This document shows, in pieces, positions 36,384 to 46,356 of a DNA stretch of 64,000 nt (position 1 is the stretch's first letter; each line of letters begins with the position of its first letter). Under the pieces are notes generated by a model. That model was given only the letters and a program-made list of their open reading frames with translations. It was not told the DNA's origin and did no database searches. Origin of the DNA: Chitinophaga alhagiae (GTDB lineage Bacteria > Bacteroidota > Bacteroidia > Chitinophagales > Chitinophagaceae); the NCBI RefSeq assembly GCF_003568665.1, contig NZ_QXMH01000004.1, forward strand, positions 476,942 to 540,941, in the 5' to 3' direction. The position numbers and the translations under genes were made by a program.

Positions 36384-38027
36384 TTAAAACTCATAAGGCA
36401 CGGGCGGCTTGCGCAGGTTGGGCGCGGCGGCCAGTTCCACTGCCGGGTAGGGCAGGTAAAAGTTGCTTTCCGTTACCGGGTAATAGGCCGGCGTGTCTGA
36501 GGTGATGGTCCACGAAGTGGCAAAAGTGGCCGAGTTGGGTACTACGCGGTAGGTGCCCCTGTCCTGGTTGCTCAGCATGTTGAGCACTTTGGCGGGGTTG
36601 TAATAGTGCATGCGCACCGCATCGTACCAGGCCTGCCCTTCCATGGCCAGCTCCAGCTTGCGTTCATTAAAAATATCTTCTTCCGTGATGAGCGCTTTTC
36701 CCTGCAGCCCCGCGCGGGTGCGCACGGCGTTGAAGTATTGCAGCGCCTGCGGGTCTGCCGTAGAAGCGGCGGTACCCAGTTTGGCCTCCGCGTATACGAG
36801 GTAGAGGTCTGCCAGCCGCAGCATGTAGGTGTTGATTTCCGTATGCTGCTGCGTTACCTTGCCGTCATTGTCTTCCGGCCGGCCCACTACGTACTTCTTC
36901 ACCCAGGCGCGGGTATTGTAACGTTCCGTGCCTACATAGTTCCAGGGTACCTGTAGTTCCTGTATGATCTTTTTGCCGGGGTTGGCGGGATCGTCTACAG
37001 ACTGGTGGATGTAGCTGTAATGCGTGCCGGGCAGCATAAAGGTGGCCTTCAGCCGCTTGTCTGCCGGGGTGTACATCTTCAGCATGTCCAGCGAGCCGCC
37101 GAGGTCCCCGCCCCAGCCGTCTCCAAAACCGGTGATCTCCGAGCCGTAGGCCAGGAAGGCCTGCACGCTGTTTTGCGTACCCCAGTCCCCGTCATATTTC
37201 CATTGCAGCGCAAAAAGGCTTTCGGTGTTGTTGTTGTTCTTCATCAGGAAGAGGTCTTCGTAGTTGGTCATCAGCCGGGCGCCGCTGTTCTCGATCACGT
37301 CCAGCGCGTATTTGGCGGCACTGTCCAGGTCTGCCTGGTTGCGCGTGCCGCTAACGCCGGCGCGGGTGAGGAACATTTTGGCCAGCATGCCTTTGGCGGC
37401 CCATTTGGTAAGGCGGCCTTTAAGGGCGGGCGCGGGCGGCAGGTATTCCGCGGCAAAACGCAGGTCGCGGATAATGAACTCCCACACGGTCTCAACGGTG
37501 TTGCGGGTAATGGAGGTATCTGTGAGCAGGGTGTTATTGTCCGTGATGATGGGCACCGGCCCCCAGTTCTGCACCAGGTAGGAATAAGCTACCGCGCGCA
37601 TGAAACGGCCTTCCGCAATACCCGCCTGTTTGGCCGCTTCAGACACGGAGGGGGCGGTGTATTTGGTGAGGTTGTTGATGATCATGTTAGACTGTGCCAC
37701 CACGTTGAAGAAAGATGTCCACGAGGTATATACTTCCCCTGTTACATCGGTAGTTTGCATGCGGATGTTCTCCACCTGGTAGGAGCCTGACATGAGCACG
37801 CCGCCCCTGCCGTCTCCCAGGCCGTGGGAGGCCTTGTCGTTATACGCAAACCATACAATGTTGTACAGCGGCGCCGTGCCGGCCAGCACCTGCTCCGGCG
37901 TTTTGTAGAAGTTCACGTCTACAATGGCGTCTTCAGGCGGCCGGTTGAGAAATTCCTTGCTGCAGGCGCCCAGCAAAATGAGGCCGGCCAACGCTATGAT
38001 GTATCTGGTATATTTGAGCTTGTTCAT
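36384..38027 (-). CDS. SusD/RagB family lipoprotein (locus 2)
   Basis: 547 residues; lipobox LLGACS (Cys22). It has FLNRPPEDAIVDVNFYKTPEQVL, the TPR-like MRAVAYSYLVQNWGPVPII, YMLRLADLYLVYAEAKLG, and FNERKLELAMEGQAWYDAVRM near the end. No insertion like that of the locus 1 SusD. It is the substrate-binding lid of the SusC partner and lies 18 bp downstream of susC. Confidence 0.94.
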   Translation of the reverse strand: MNKLKYTRYIIALAGLILLGACSKEFLNRPPEDAIVDVNFYKTPEQVLAGTAPLYNIVWFAYNDKASHGLGDGRGGVLMSGSYQVENIRMQTTDVTGEVYTSWTSFFNVVAQSNMIINNLTKYTAPSVSEAAKQAGIAEGRFMRAVAYSYLVQNWGPVPIITDNNTLLTDTSITRNTVETVWEFIIRDLRFAAEYLPPAPALKGRLTKWAAKGMLAKMFLTRAGVSGTRNQADLDSAAKYALDVIENSGARLMTNYEDLFLMKNNNNTESLFALQWKYDGDWGTQNSVQAFLAYGSEITGFGDGWGGDLGGSLDMLKMYTPADKRLKATFMLPGTHYSYIHQSVDDPANPGKKIIQELQVPWNYVGTERYNTRAWVKKYVVGRPEDNDGKVTQQHTEINTYMLRLADLYLVYAEAKLGTAASTADPQALQYFNAVRTRAGLQGKALITEEDIFNERKLELAMEGQAWYDAVRMHYYNPAKVLNMLSNQDRGTYRVVPNSATFATSWTITSDTPAYYPVTESNFYLPYPAVELAAAPNLRKPPVPYEF

Positions 38028-38045
38028 GATGTAGTTTTTTCTGCA

Positions 38046-41000
38046 TTAAAAATCAACGCCAATGCTGGCCGTATACAAACGCGTAAGCGGGTACCGCCCG
38101 GCGTCTACCGCTATGAGCTGGCTGTTGAGCTGCACTTCCTTGCCCAGGTAAGCGCCCACCTCGGGGTCAAAACCTTTGTACTTCGTAAACGTGAAAAGGT
38201 TCTGCGCCCCCACGGTGAGCCGCACGCCCTTCACTACGTTCTGTTTGCGTAGCAGGGCGCCGGGGATGTTGTAACCCAGCTGTACGTTTTTGATGCGGAT
38301 GTAGGAACCATCTTCCACAAAAAGATTGGTAAAGCGGTTGCCATTGCCGTTGATGTCGCTGCCTACAATACGGGGTACGGTGGTGCCGGGGTTTTCCAGC
38401 TTCCCGTCTGCCGTTACGCGGGCATAGCTGAACGCATCGCGCAGCAGGTTGCGGCCCAGGTTGATGTTGTTGGGCTGGGTGTTGTCATAAGCGAGGTAAT
38501 TGAAAATATCATTGCCCTGCGCCCCGGTAACCAGTATGCTCAGGTCAAAGCCCTTGTAGGCGAAAGTGTTGGTAAAACCGAAAGTGAGCTTGGGCCAGGG
38601 GTTGCCGATGTAGGTCTGGTCCCGGGAGTCTATGATGTTATCGCCGTTCAGGTCCCGGTACTTGATATCTCCCACCCAAACGCCGGCATCCCTGTTGACC
38701 GGCAGGCGGGAGCCATCTGCCTGTGCGGGAATAGCGCTTTTATTGATCTCTTCTTCAGACTGGAAAACACCTTCCGCTATGTAGCCCCAGAACATCCAGG
38801 GCGCCTGGCCAATGGCGGAACGGGAGGTGAAGTTGTTCATATACCAGGCGGAGCGGGAAAGGAAGGCCGCGTCTGAATAGAATTGGGTGATCTTTGTTTT
38901 GAAAGAGGAGATATTGAAGTTGCTGCGCCAGGTGAAACCGTTCCGGTTGTCTATGTTCACCGTGTTGAGCGTAATGCCGAAGCCCCTGTTCTCCATGGCG
39001 CCGATGTTCACAATGGGCGGGTTGATACCCCCTTCTCCCTGCGTGCCCATGTAAGCGGGCAGCGGGTTCGGCATCAGCAGGTTATCTGTTTTCCGGATAT
39101 AATAATCGCCTTCCAGCTGTACCCTGTCTTTGAACAGGCTTATGTTCAGGCCAATGTTCTGCGTTTCGGTAGATTCCCATTTCAGCCCCGCGTTGCCATA
39201 CTGCCCGGTGCGGAAACCCGCGCCCCAGGGCGTGGTAACGGAGTTGAGCGCGGAATACTGCGCGCCGCCGCTGCCGTTGTTGCCGGTGGTGCCATATTCG
39301 GCGCGTATCTTCAGGTCGCTGATAAAAGTAAGGCTGCGCATGAACGGTTCTTGCGAAATGCGCCAGGCGGCTGATACAGACGGGAAATACCCCCACTTGT
39401 TCTCCGGCCCGAAGTTGGAGGAACCGTCTGCACGGCCGGCCAGTTGCAGGATGTATTTATTGTCATAAGAATAGTTGATGCGGCCCAGCCACGATTCCAG
39501 GGCGCCGGAGCCTTTGGAGCTGCCGGTGGTCTGGCCCAGCGCATCGCCCAGGTTGATGGAGGGTATCTCGTTGCTGGCAAAACCTACGCGCGTGGCGGAA
39601 AAGTTCTGGTAGTTCCAGGCCTGCGCCTCGTGGCTGGCCATTACGCCAATGCTGTGTTTGCCGATGTCTGTATTGTATTGCAACAGTTCGTTGAGGTTCC
39701 AGTAAAAATTGCGGTTGCTGGTAACGCTCAGGCTGGCCTTCTCATTGGCATTGTAGCCCAGGCGGTAGGTGGGGGTGAACTTGCTGCCGTCCGCATATTC
39801 AAAGTTGCCGTTGAAACTGGTGCGGAACACCAGGCCTTTGATGATGTTCACATCCGCGGAGAGGCCGCCCAGGCCGCCGGTCCTTTTCAGCTGGTTGCTC
39901 ACCAGGCTGGCAATGGCCACGGGGTTGAGCGGGGCAAACTTGGCGTTGCTGCCGTACTCGTTCTCGGTAGCGCCGCCCCAGCTGCCGTCAGGGTTCTTTA
40001 CGGGAATATTGGGGGCCAGGTTGATGGCGTTGCGGATCACATCTTCGCTGGTGGAGGCCAGCTTTTCCTTTGTCTGGTAAAAATTGAGCGAGGTGCTCAG
40101 TTTCAGCCATTTGAAAGCCTGGTTGTCCAGGTTGAGACGGAAAGAATACCGGTCAAAGCTGGAGCCGATGGCCACCCCTTCCTGGTCAAAATATTCACCG
40201 CCCAGGTAGTAGGTGGTGTTATTGTTGCCGCCGCTCATGGAGAGCTGGTGTTTTTGCAGGGGCGCTGTTTTGAACAGGGCATCCTGCCAGTTGGTGCCGG
40301 CGCCCAGCACGGAGGGGTTGGCAAATTCCGCCGTGGGGGTGCGGCCCAGGATGGCGGCAATTTCATTGTTCATGATGGCGAACTGCTGCAGCGTCATGGT
40401 AGGCAGGTCGTCCGGTTTGTCTTGCTGGGAGTATAAATAATTATAGCTCACCTTCAGTTGCCCGGCCTTGCCTCTTTTGGTGGTGACCAGCACTACCCCG
40501 TTGGTGGCGCGGGAGCCGTACACCGCGGTGGCGGAAGGCCCCTGCAGGATCTCCACAGACTCAATATCGGAGGGGTTGATGCCGGCCAAGGGGTTGATGG
40601 AGCTGGTGGCGCCGTAAGACACGGTGGCGGGCTGCAGCTGCACGCCATCTATTACGTACAGCGGCTCATTGGTGCCGCTGAGGGTGTTCACCCCGCGAAT
40701 CACCACGGAAAGGCCCCCGCCCGGCTGCCCGGAGTTCTGGGTCACGTACACACCGGCCGCGCGGCCCTGGATGGCCTGGTCTATAGTGGTGTTCACCGTT
40801 CTGTTGATGTCTGCGGAGGTGATGGAGACCTGGGCGCTGCTCTGGTCCGTTTTCTTCATTTTGCCGTAGCCTACCACCACCACATCATTTAAAATGCGGT
40901 AGTCTGTTTCCAGGCTTACGTTCATCACACCGGAGCTGCCCACTTTCAGCTCCCGGGTGGCAAAACCGATAAAGGAAATGCCGATCACCTGCCCCGTTTC

Positions 41001-41234
41001 AGCGGCAATGCTGAAGTGGCCATTGGCATCGGTCACCACCGCGTTGGTGGAGCCCCTGACCACTACGGTAGCCCCTGGCACCGGCCTGCCGGTAGCCTGG
41101 TCCGTAACGGTGCCGGTGATCTTGCGGGCTGTAGACGTGGCGTTTTGTGCATACACCGGCAGGGTAGCCAGCCAGGTGAAGACCATGGCCCATAATAGCA
41201 GGCATAGTCTTACTGCAAAACTGTTTTTTTTCAT
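38046..41234 (-). CDS. SusC/RagA TonB-linked outer membrane transporter (locus 2)
   Basis: About 1062 residues from ATG 41234 (MKKNSFAVRLCLLLWAMVFTW, signal peptide to VYAQ); an upstream TTG at 41243 is less likely. Carboxypeptidase-regulatory-like domain (ITGTVTDQATGRPVPGATVVVRG), SusC box RILNDVVVVGYGKMKKTDQSS, plug with SVVIRGVNTLSGTNEPLYVIDG and TRGKAGQ-type loop, then the barrel to a final Phe (TASIGVDF). It imports oligosaccharides. The hybrid regulator upstream on the same strand is its probable activator. Confidence 0.95.
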   Translation of the reverse strand: MKKNSFAVRLCLLLWAMVFTWLATLPVYAQNATSTARKITGTVTDQATGRPVPGATVVVRGSTNAVVTDANGHFSIAAETGQVIGISFIGFATRELKVGSSGVMNVSLETDYRILNDVVVVGYGKMKKTDQSSAQVSITSADINRTVNTTIDQAIQGRAAGVYVTQNSGQPGGGLSVVIRGVNTLSGTNEPLYVIDGVQLQPATVSYGATSSINPLAGINPSDIESVEILQGPSATAVYGSRATNGVVLVTTKRGKAGQLKVSYNYLYSQQDKPDDLPTMTLQQFAIMNNEIAAILGRTPTAEFANPSVLGAGTNWQDALFKTAPLQKHQLSMSGGNNNTTYYLGGEYFDQEGVAIGSSFDRYSFRLNLDNQAFKWLKLSTSLNFYQTKEKLASTSEDVIRNAINLAPNIPVKNPDGSWGGATENEYGSNAKFAPLNPVAIASLVSNQLKRTGGLGGLSADVNIIKGLVFRTSFNGNFEYADGSKFTPTYRLGYNANEKASLSVTSNRNFYWNLNELLQYNTDIGKHSIGVMASHEAQAWNYQNFSATRVGFASNEIPSINLGDALGQTTGSSKGSGALESWLGRINYSYDNKYILQLAGRADGSSNFGPENKWGYFPSVSAAWRISQEPFMRSLTFISDLKIRAEYGTTGNNGSGGAQYSALNSVTTPWGAGFRTGQYGNAGLKWESTETQNIGLNISLFKDRVQLEGDYYIRKTDNLLMPNPLPAYMGTQGEGGINPPIVNIGAMENRGFGITLNTVNIDNRNGFTWRSNFNISSFKTKITQFYSDAAFLSRSAWYMNNFTSRSAIGQAPWMFWGYIAEGVFQSEEEINKSAIPAQADGSRLPVNRDAGVWVGDIKYRDLNGDNIIDSRDQTYIGNPWPKLTFGFTNTFAYKGFDLSILVTGAQGNDIFNYLAYDNTQPNNINLGRNLLRDAFSYARVTADGKLENPGTTVPRIVGSDINGNGNRFTNLFVEDGSYIRIKNVQLGYNIPGALLRKQNVVKGVRLTVGAQNLFTFTKYKGFDPEVGAYLGKEVQLNSQLIAVDAGRYPLTRLYTASIGVDF

Positions 41235-41243
41235 ACGTAGCAA

Positions 41244-41500
41244 TTAGTTTTTGAGTGGAATGTGGAATCTTGAGTAACGACTTTGGTTGTTATTTCATAG
41301 GAGCTAAAGCTAGGCAGCCGTTCTCATACCCCGGGGCGGCGTATGTTTATTATCCCGGACGGAATGTTGCCCGGTATGGACCAAATGTTTATTTGAAGGG
41401 TATCATTTGTTGCCCGGCAGGGTACGAAATGGCCACTGCAGGGCGTTTGGCGGATCACCGCCACAAGCCGGAAAACCGGCGGCCGCTTGCAGGCCGGTGT
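41244..41500. other. upstream region of locus 2 SusC
   Basis: No gene. A perfect 5-bp inverted repeat CAAAT-GTTT-ATTTG is at 41382-41395 and could be part of a site for the hybrid regulator. I found no clear TAnnTTTG box on the minus strand. Confidence 0.3.
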
Positions 41501-41796
41501 GCTATATGCGGGCGCTTGCCTGCTCATACGCCATCCTCTCCGGCACGTGCGGCCTGCTTCCGCATGGCCGGTTCGCTATATGCGGGCGCTTGCTTGCACA
41601 TACGCCATCCTTTCCGGCACGTACTGCCTGCTTCCGCATGGCCGGTTCGCTATATGCGGGCGCTTGCCTGCTCATACGCCATCCTCTCCGGCACGTACTG
41701 CCTGCTTCCGCATGGCCGGTTCGCTATATGCGGGCGCTTGCCTGCACATGCAACATCCTCTCCGGCACGTACGGCCTACTTCCGCATGGCGGACGC
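41501..41796. repeat. four tandem copies of a 74-bp unit, overlapping the 3' end of the hybrid regulator gene
   Basis: GCTATATGCGGGCGCTTGCC recurs at 41501, 41575, 41649 and 41723, exactly 74 bp apart. The copies are nearly identical; the last one contains the stop codon of the regulator gene, and the other copies keep the same segment but with CAG where the gene has TAG. No spacers separate the copies, so it is a minisatellite, not a CRISPR. Confidence 0.9.
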
Positions 41797-44700
41797 GTAG
41801 GCCGAGGGCAGCATGTTGTACGCTATCTTGAAATACCGGGCAAAGTATTTCGGGTTGTTGAAGCCCACCTCATACGCCACTTCGGTAATGTTCATTTCCG
41901 TTTGGCTCAGCAGGCGGGCGGCATGCTGCAGGCGTATGGTACGGATAAATTCTATGGGAGAATGCCCGGTGAGGGCAAAAATGCGTTTATATACAGATAC
42001 GCGGTTCATGCACAGCTCCCGGCTGAGCATTTCAACGGAAAAACCGGCGTCTGACAGGTGCTTTTCCACAATTTCGAGGGCGCGGCGCATGAACTTGTCG
42101 TCTGCCGTGAGCGCGGCTTCCTGCGGGGCTTCGGGCCGGGGTATCACCAGTTGTACGGGCGCCTGCCGGGCCAGCAGGTTGCGCACGCGGGAAAGCATGA
42201 TCTCGAAGTTGAAGGGCTTCACCATATAGTCTGCCGCGCCGGTTTCCAGGCCTTTCAGCTGCGCATCTTCCGCCGCCATGGCGGTGAGCAGTATAACGGG
42301 TATCTGGCGGGTGCGGGCATCGGCATTGATCTTCCTGCACAGTTCCAGCCCGTCCATTACCGGCATGTCCACATCGCTCACCACCAGGTCTGGCAGCCGC
42401 TCCAGGGTTTTCTGCCAGCCTTCCGCCCCGTTGGCGGCCTCCGCAATATCATACCATTCCCTGAGGTTGTCTTTGAGGTAGAAACGGAAATCGTCATTGT
42501 CTTCCACCAGCAAAACGCACTGTTTTTTCCGTTTGCGTTTGTCTGCCAGGCGGGCAGCAGCCTGGTGGTCATGAACGGCAGGCGCTTCCGTATGCGGGGC
42601 CGCCGCTCCCGGGGTCAGGCCCGCCGCGCCGGGCAGCATCTCATCCGTGCCGCCGGCTGGCCCGGCCAATCCGCCGGGCATAGACCGGCCCAAAATGGCG
42701 CCCCGCAGTTCCTCCGCTCCGGCCGTACCATCCGCCACACCCTCCTGCCCTGCCCGCGCCACCGGAAAGCGCAGGCTGAAGGTAGTGCCTTCGTTCTCTT
42801 TACTGTATATGGAAATGTGGCCATTGCAGAGCTTTACGAACTCTTTGGTAATAGCCAGCCCAATACCGCTGCCGTGGCTCACAAAGGTGCCGGGGTTGTG
42901 CAGCTGGAAGTACCGTTCGAATATTTTTTCCTGCCGCTCTTCGGGTATGCCGATGCCGGTATCCTGTATGCTGATATCCAGCCACTGGCCGGTCACATTG
43001 GCCGTTACGCTGACGGCGCCGCCTCCCGGCGTGAACTTGAAGGCGTTGGAGAGCAGGTTGAAAAGAATGCGCTCCATCTTGTCGTGGTCAAACAGCGCGG
43101 GCAGTTTGGTGCAGTTGGTATGATAACTGAAGGTCACGCCCTTGCGCTCCGCCAGGTCTGTGAAGGAGTCTGCCGTTTCCTGCACAAAGGCCATCAGGTC
43201 TCCCGGGGCCGGGGCGGGTTTCAGCTCCTGCAGCTCCATTTTCCGGAAGTCCATCAACTGGTTCACCAGGTTCAGCAGGCGGCGGGCGTTGCGGCGTATC
43301 AGCTGGAAGCGCTGTTTTTCTTCCGGGTCCCGGGCCTGTTTGATCATTTCTTCTATGGGGGATAAAATGAGGGACACGGGCGTTCTGAACTCGTGGCTCA
43401 CATTGGTGAGCAGCTTGATCTTCATCATGTCCAGCTCATGCAGGCGCTGTGCTTCCCTCCGCTCCTGCTGCAGCGCAAAGCGGCGGTGGGCGCGGTTGAT
43501 GGTCATTTTACGGGCAAACAGCAGCAGCGCCAGGGCCAATACAGCGTACAGCAGGTACGCCCACGTGGTTTTCCAGAAGGGCGGCAGTATGCGGATGCGC
43601 AGCGAGATCCCTTCTTCGTTCCAGACCCCGTCTTCATTGGCGGCCTTGAGATGCAGCACGTACTCGCCGGGGTTGATGTTGGTATAGGCAATGCGGCGGG
43701 TTTTGCCGTCCGTGGTCACCCATTCTTTATTGAATCCCTCCAGCTGGTAAGCGTAGCGGTTCTTGTGGGTGTTGATGAAATTGAGGGCGGCAAAGTCTAT
43801 AGCAAAATCGTTCTCGTGGTGGCGCAGGGTAATAGCGGGTGTTTCCGGCAAGGCCGCGGGCAGCACTACGTGGTTTTGCCGCTTTTCGCCCACTGCCACG
43901 GGTTTGTTGGAAATGTGCAGGCCGGTGAACACCAGCACCGGTTCATGCTGGTTCTGCCGCATGTCTGCCGGGTTGAAAATGTTGAACCCGTCCGCCCCGC
44001 CAAACAGCAGCTCGCCGGAGCGCAGCCGGAAGCCCGCGCTTACATTGAAGGCCCGGCCCTGCAGGCCATCGTCTTCATCATAATTGCGGCAATGGATGTG
44101 GATGCCGTTGTGGTCCTGCTCTACGGTAATGCGGCTCAGGCCGTTGGAGGTGCTGACCCATAGCTGGCGGTTATTGTCTTCCAGGATGCTGTTGATGTTA
44201 TTGTCCGGCAACCCGTCTTCAATGCGGAAAGAACGGAAGCTGCCGGTTTTGGCGTTGTATACGTTCAACCCCTCGCGGGTGCCGGCCCACATGTTGCCGT
44301 AACTGTCGCAGTGGAGCGAGGTCACGTTGTCGTTGCTGAGGTTGTGGGTGCTGTGCAGCAGGTGCGTGAAAGTGCCTTTCTCCTTGTCCATGATATCTAT
44401 GCCATAAGCGGTGGCAATCCAGAGATCGCCGTTGGGGCTTTCCGCCAATGCGCTGATGAAGTTGGAGTGTACGGAATTGGGCAGGCTGATATTGTTATGA
44501 TAAAAGATGCCGTTGCTGGGGTCAAACCTGTCCAGCCCGCCGCCCAGCGTGCCTACCCAGAAGTTGTTCCGTTTGTCCCGGTAAATTTTCCAGACGGTTT
44601 TGTTAGACAGGCTGTTGGGGTCTTGTTCGGAATGGCGGTAGTGGTTGAAGCGGCTGTGGTTGTAAAAGTCCATGCCGCCGAAGTAATAGCCTATCCATAG

Positions 44701-45963
44701 ATTGTCCCCGTGGTCTGCGTACAGGCTGATGATAACATCGTTGCTGGGGCTGTTATCATCGGCGGCGTTATGTTTGAACTGGCGGAAGGTGCCGGCCTGG
44801 CGGTCAAAATAGACCAGCCCGCCGCCGTTGGTGCCTATCCAGATGTTGCCTTTTTTGTCTTCCGCAAAACAGTTGATATCGTTATAACTCAGCCCCGGCC
44901 CTTTGCCCGCCTGCTTGTTGCGGTACAGGGTGAACTTCATCTTGTTTTCCGCGTAATAGCTGATGCCTCTTTTATAGGTGCCGCACCAGATGATGCCCTG
45001 ATCATCGCGGTAGAGCGCATAGATAGCGTTTTCCGCCACGCTTTTTACATCGTCCGGCTGGTTGGTGAGGAAGGTAGAAGAAAAATCTTTTTTATCTACG
45101 AGGTTGATGCCGCCATGGTCTGTGCCTATCCACATGGTGCCGTGCTCATCCTGTATCACGCTGTTCACAATATCGTTGTTAAGGATGCCCTGGCGGCGGG
45201 ATACCTGTTTGACCGCGCCGGTCTGCGGGTTGAGGTACAGTACGCCAAAGTCTATACCGGGCATGTACACCCACAGCTCTTTTGCCGCATCCACAAAAAG
45301 CTGCAGTGTAAGCGGGCGCGCGGCAACATATTTACGCAGCACGCCGGTATGCTGTACAATACTGCCGGTACGCGCATCCAGCTTCAGCAGGCCGCCATTG
45401 TACAGGAGCACGTACAGGAAATCCGTGCCGTACATTTTCATGTCTGCCACCGCCGCTTCTCCACCCGGCAATGCTATCCGCCGGGCGCGGCCATCCGCTT
45501 CGAGCCTGTACAGGCCGGAATCCGCATAGGCCACCCAGCAGCGGCCGCCCGCCTTCAGTACGCTGCTGACGCCCACGGCGGGCATACCGGCGGCCTGCAG
45601 CCAGGGAGCGGCGTTGGTGAACTGTTCCTTTACCGGGTCATAGAGATTATCCCCGTTGCGGGTCTTGATGAACAGGCGGTGGTCTGGCAGGGAAAAAATA
45701 TGGGTGATATAATCGTCACTGAGGGAAAGGGAATCAGAGAGGCTGTGGCGGAACACCCGGAAGTTGCTGCCGTCGTACCGGTTGAGGCCGCTCATGGTGC
45801 CGAACCATAAAAACCCTTTGGCATCTTTATGAATGCAGTTCACCTGGTTGTTGGAAAGGCCGGCGTGGATGTTGAGGCCCGAAAACTGTACAGGTTGCCG
45901 CTGCGCATAGGAAAACCACGGCAGGGAAAGCAGCAGCGAAACCAGGATGCAACTTCTTAACAT
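41776..45963 (-). CDS. hybrid two-component system regulator (HTCS), locus 2
   Basis: About 1395 residues from ATG 45963 (MLRSCILVSLLLSLPWFSYAQ, signal peptide); an upstream start at 46017 is unlikely. Outside the cell: two seven-bladed Reg_prop propellers (repeats such as GLNRYDGSNF, DHGGINLVD, IWIGTNGGGLVYFD) and a Y_Y_Y domain (YAYQLEGFNKEWV). One membrane helix (TWAYLLYAVLALALLLF). Inside: HisKA with NVSHEFRTPVSLI, HATPase_c with LFNLLSNAFKFTPGGG and HGSGIGLAITKEFV, a long Ala/Gly/Pro-rich linker of about 80 residues, a receiver with Asp in VVSDVDMPVMDG, and an AraC HTH (YFARYFKIAYNMLPSAYA). Such one-protein systems bind an oligosaccharide in the periplasm and activate the adjacent susC operon. 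Confidence 0.96.
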   Translation of the reverse strand: MLRSCILVSLLLSLPWFSYAQRQPVQFSGLNIHAGLSNNQVNCIHKDAKGFLWFGTMSGLNRYDGSNFRVFRHSLSDSLSLSDDYITHIFSLPDHRLFIKTRNGDNLYDPVKEQFTNAAPWLQAAGMPAVGVSSVLKAGGRCWVAYADSGLYRLEADGRARRIALPGGEAAVADMKMYGTDFLYVLLYNGGLLKLDARTGSIVQHTGVLRKYVAARPLTLQLFVDAAKELWVYMPGIDFGVLYLNPQTGAVKQVSRRQGILNNDIVNSVIQDEHGTMWIGTDHGGINLVDKKDFSSTFLTNQPDDVKSVAENAIYALYRDDQGIIWCGTYKRGISYYAENKMKFTLYRNKQAGKGPGLSYNDINCFAEDKKGNIWIGTNGGGLVYFDRQAGTFRQFKHNAADDNSPSNDVIISLYADHGDNLWIGYYFGGMDFYNHSRFNHYRHSEQDPNSLSNKTVWKIYRDKRNNFWVGTLGGGLDRFDPSNGIFYHNNISLPNSVHSNFISALAESPNGDLWIATAYGIDIMDKEKGTFTHLLHSTHNLSNDNVTSLHCDSYGNMWAGTREGLNVYNAKTGSFRSFRIEDGLPDNNINSILEDNNRQLWVSTSNGLSRITVEQDHNGIHIHCRNYDEDDGLQGRAFNVSAGFRLRSGELLFGGADGFNIFNPADMRQNQHEPVLVFTGLHISNKPVAVGEKRQNHVVLPAALPETPAITLRHHENDFAIDFAALNFINTHKNRYAYQLEGFNKEWVTTDGKTRRIAYTNINPGEYVLHLKAANEDGVWNEEGISLRIRILPPFWKTTWAYLLYAVLALALLLFARKMTINRAHRRFALQQERREAQRLHELDMMKIKLLTNVSHEFRTPVSLILSPIEEMIKQARDPEEKQRFQLIRRNARRLLNLVNQLMDFRKMELQELKPAPAPGDLMAFVQETADSFTDLAERKGVTFSYHTNCTKLPALFDHDKMERILFNLLSNAFKFTPGGGAVSVTANVTGQWLDISIQDTGIGIPEERQEKIFERYFQLHNPGTFVSHGSGIGLAITKEFVKLCNGHISIYSKENEGTTFSLRFPVARAGQEGVADGTAGAEELRGAILGRSMPGGLAGPAGGTDEMLPGAAGLTPGAAAPHTEAPAVHDHQAAARLADKRKRKKQCVLLVEDNDDFRFYLKDNLREWYDIAEAANGAEGWQKTLERLPDLVVSDVDMPVMDGLELCRKINADARTRQIPVILLTAMAAEDAQLKGLETGAADYMVKPFNFEIMLSRVRNLLARQAPVQLVIPRPEAPQEAALTADDKFMRRALEIVEKHLSDAGFSVEMLSRELCMNRVSVYKRIFALTGHSPIEFIRTIRLQHAARLLSQTEMNITEVAYEVGFNNPKYFARYFKIAYNMLPSAYASAMRK

Positions 45964-46116
45964 GGAATTTGGACGTGGGTGTGCTCGTGAATATAACGAT
46001 TTAGGGGGATATAACATTAAAAAAGGAACTGTTCGGGTACGGGAGGCTGCCTTTGGTATATTGTTTTATATTGACATTAATTGCACAATAATGTGCATTT
46101 GTATAATCTTTTCGAA

Positions 46117-46211
46117 CCTTCGGCCATGGTTCGGTGATCCTTCGGTCAACCTTCGGTTAAACACCCTCAAAGCCGTACCCACACCGAACACCACCGAAGG
46201 ATCACCGAAGG
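46117..46211. repeat. CCTTCGG repeat cluster with a 17-bp inverted pair
   Basis: TTCGGTGATCCTTCGGT at 46130-46146 is exactly inverted as ACCGAAGGATCACCGAA at 46193-46209, separated by 46 nt. Further CCTTCGG copies are at 46117-46123 and 46150-46156, and CCGAAGG at 46194-46200 and 46205-46211. The arms could form a large hairpin about 150-250 bp upstream of the hybrid regulator start, or be a binding-site array. Confidence 0.75.
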
Positions 46212-46356
46212 ATGGCAGGAGGATGTCAGCAGGTTTGGGGGCGGTTCACGCAAAAAGCCCGTTTAAGGGGCTATTGCTGCTATATTTTACCAAAACGTAC
46301 CCTTGCCTCAAAATTGTAATAAAGCAGCCAAATGGGGCCAGAAACACCCTGTAGCT

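Noticed and set aside
41501-41796. CRISPR array
   Set aside because: Units are contiguous, identical over their full length and have no variable spacers; same for the arrays at 55.8 and 62.5 kb.
41407-42054. repeated peptide frames (MRALACSYAILSG... type) on the plus strand
   Set aside because: They arise because the 74-bp unit is read in three frames; no start signal or family.
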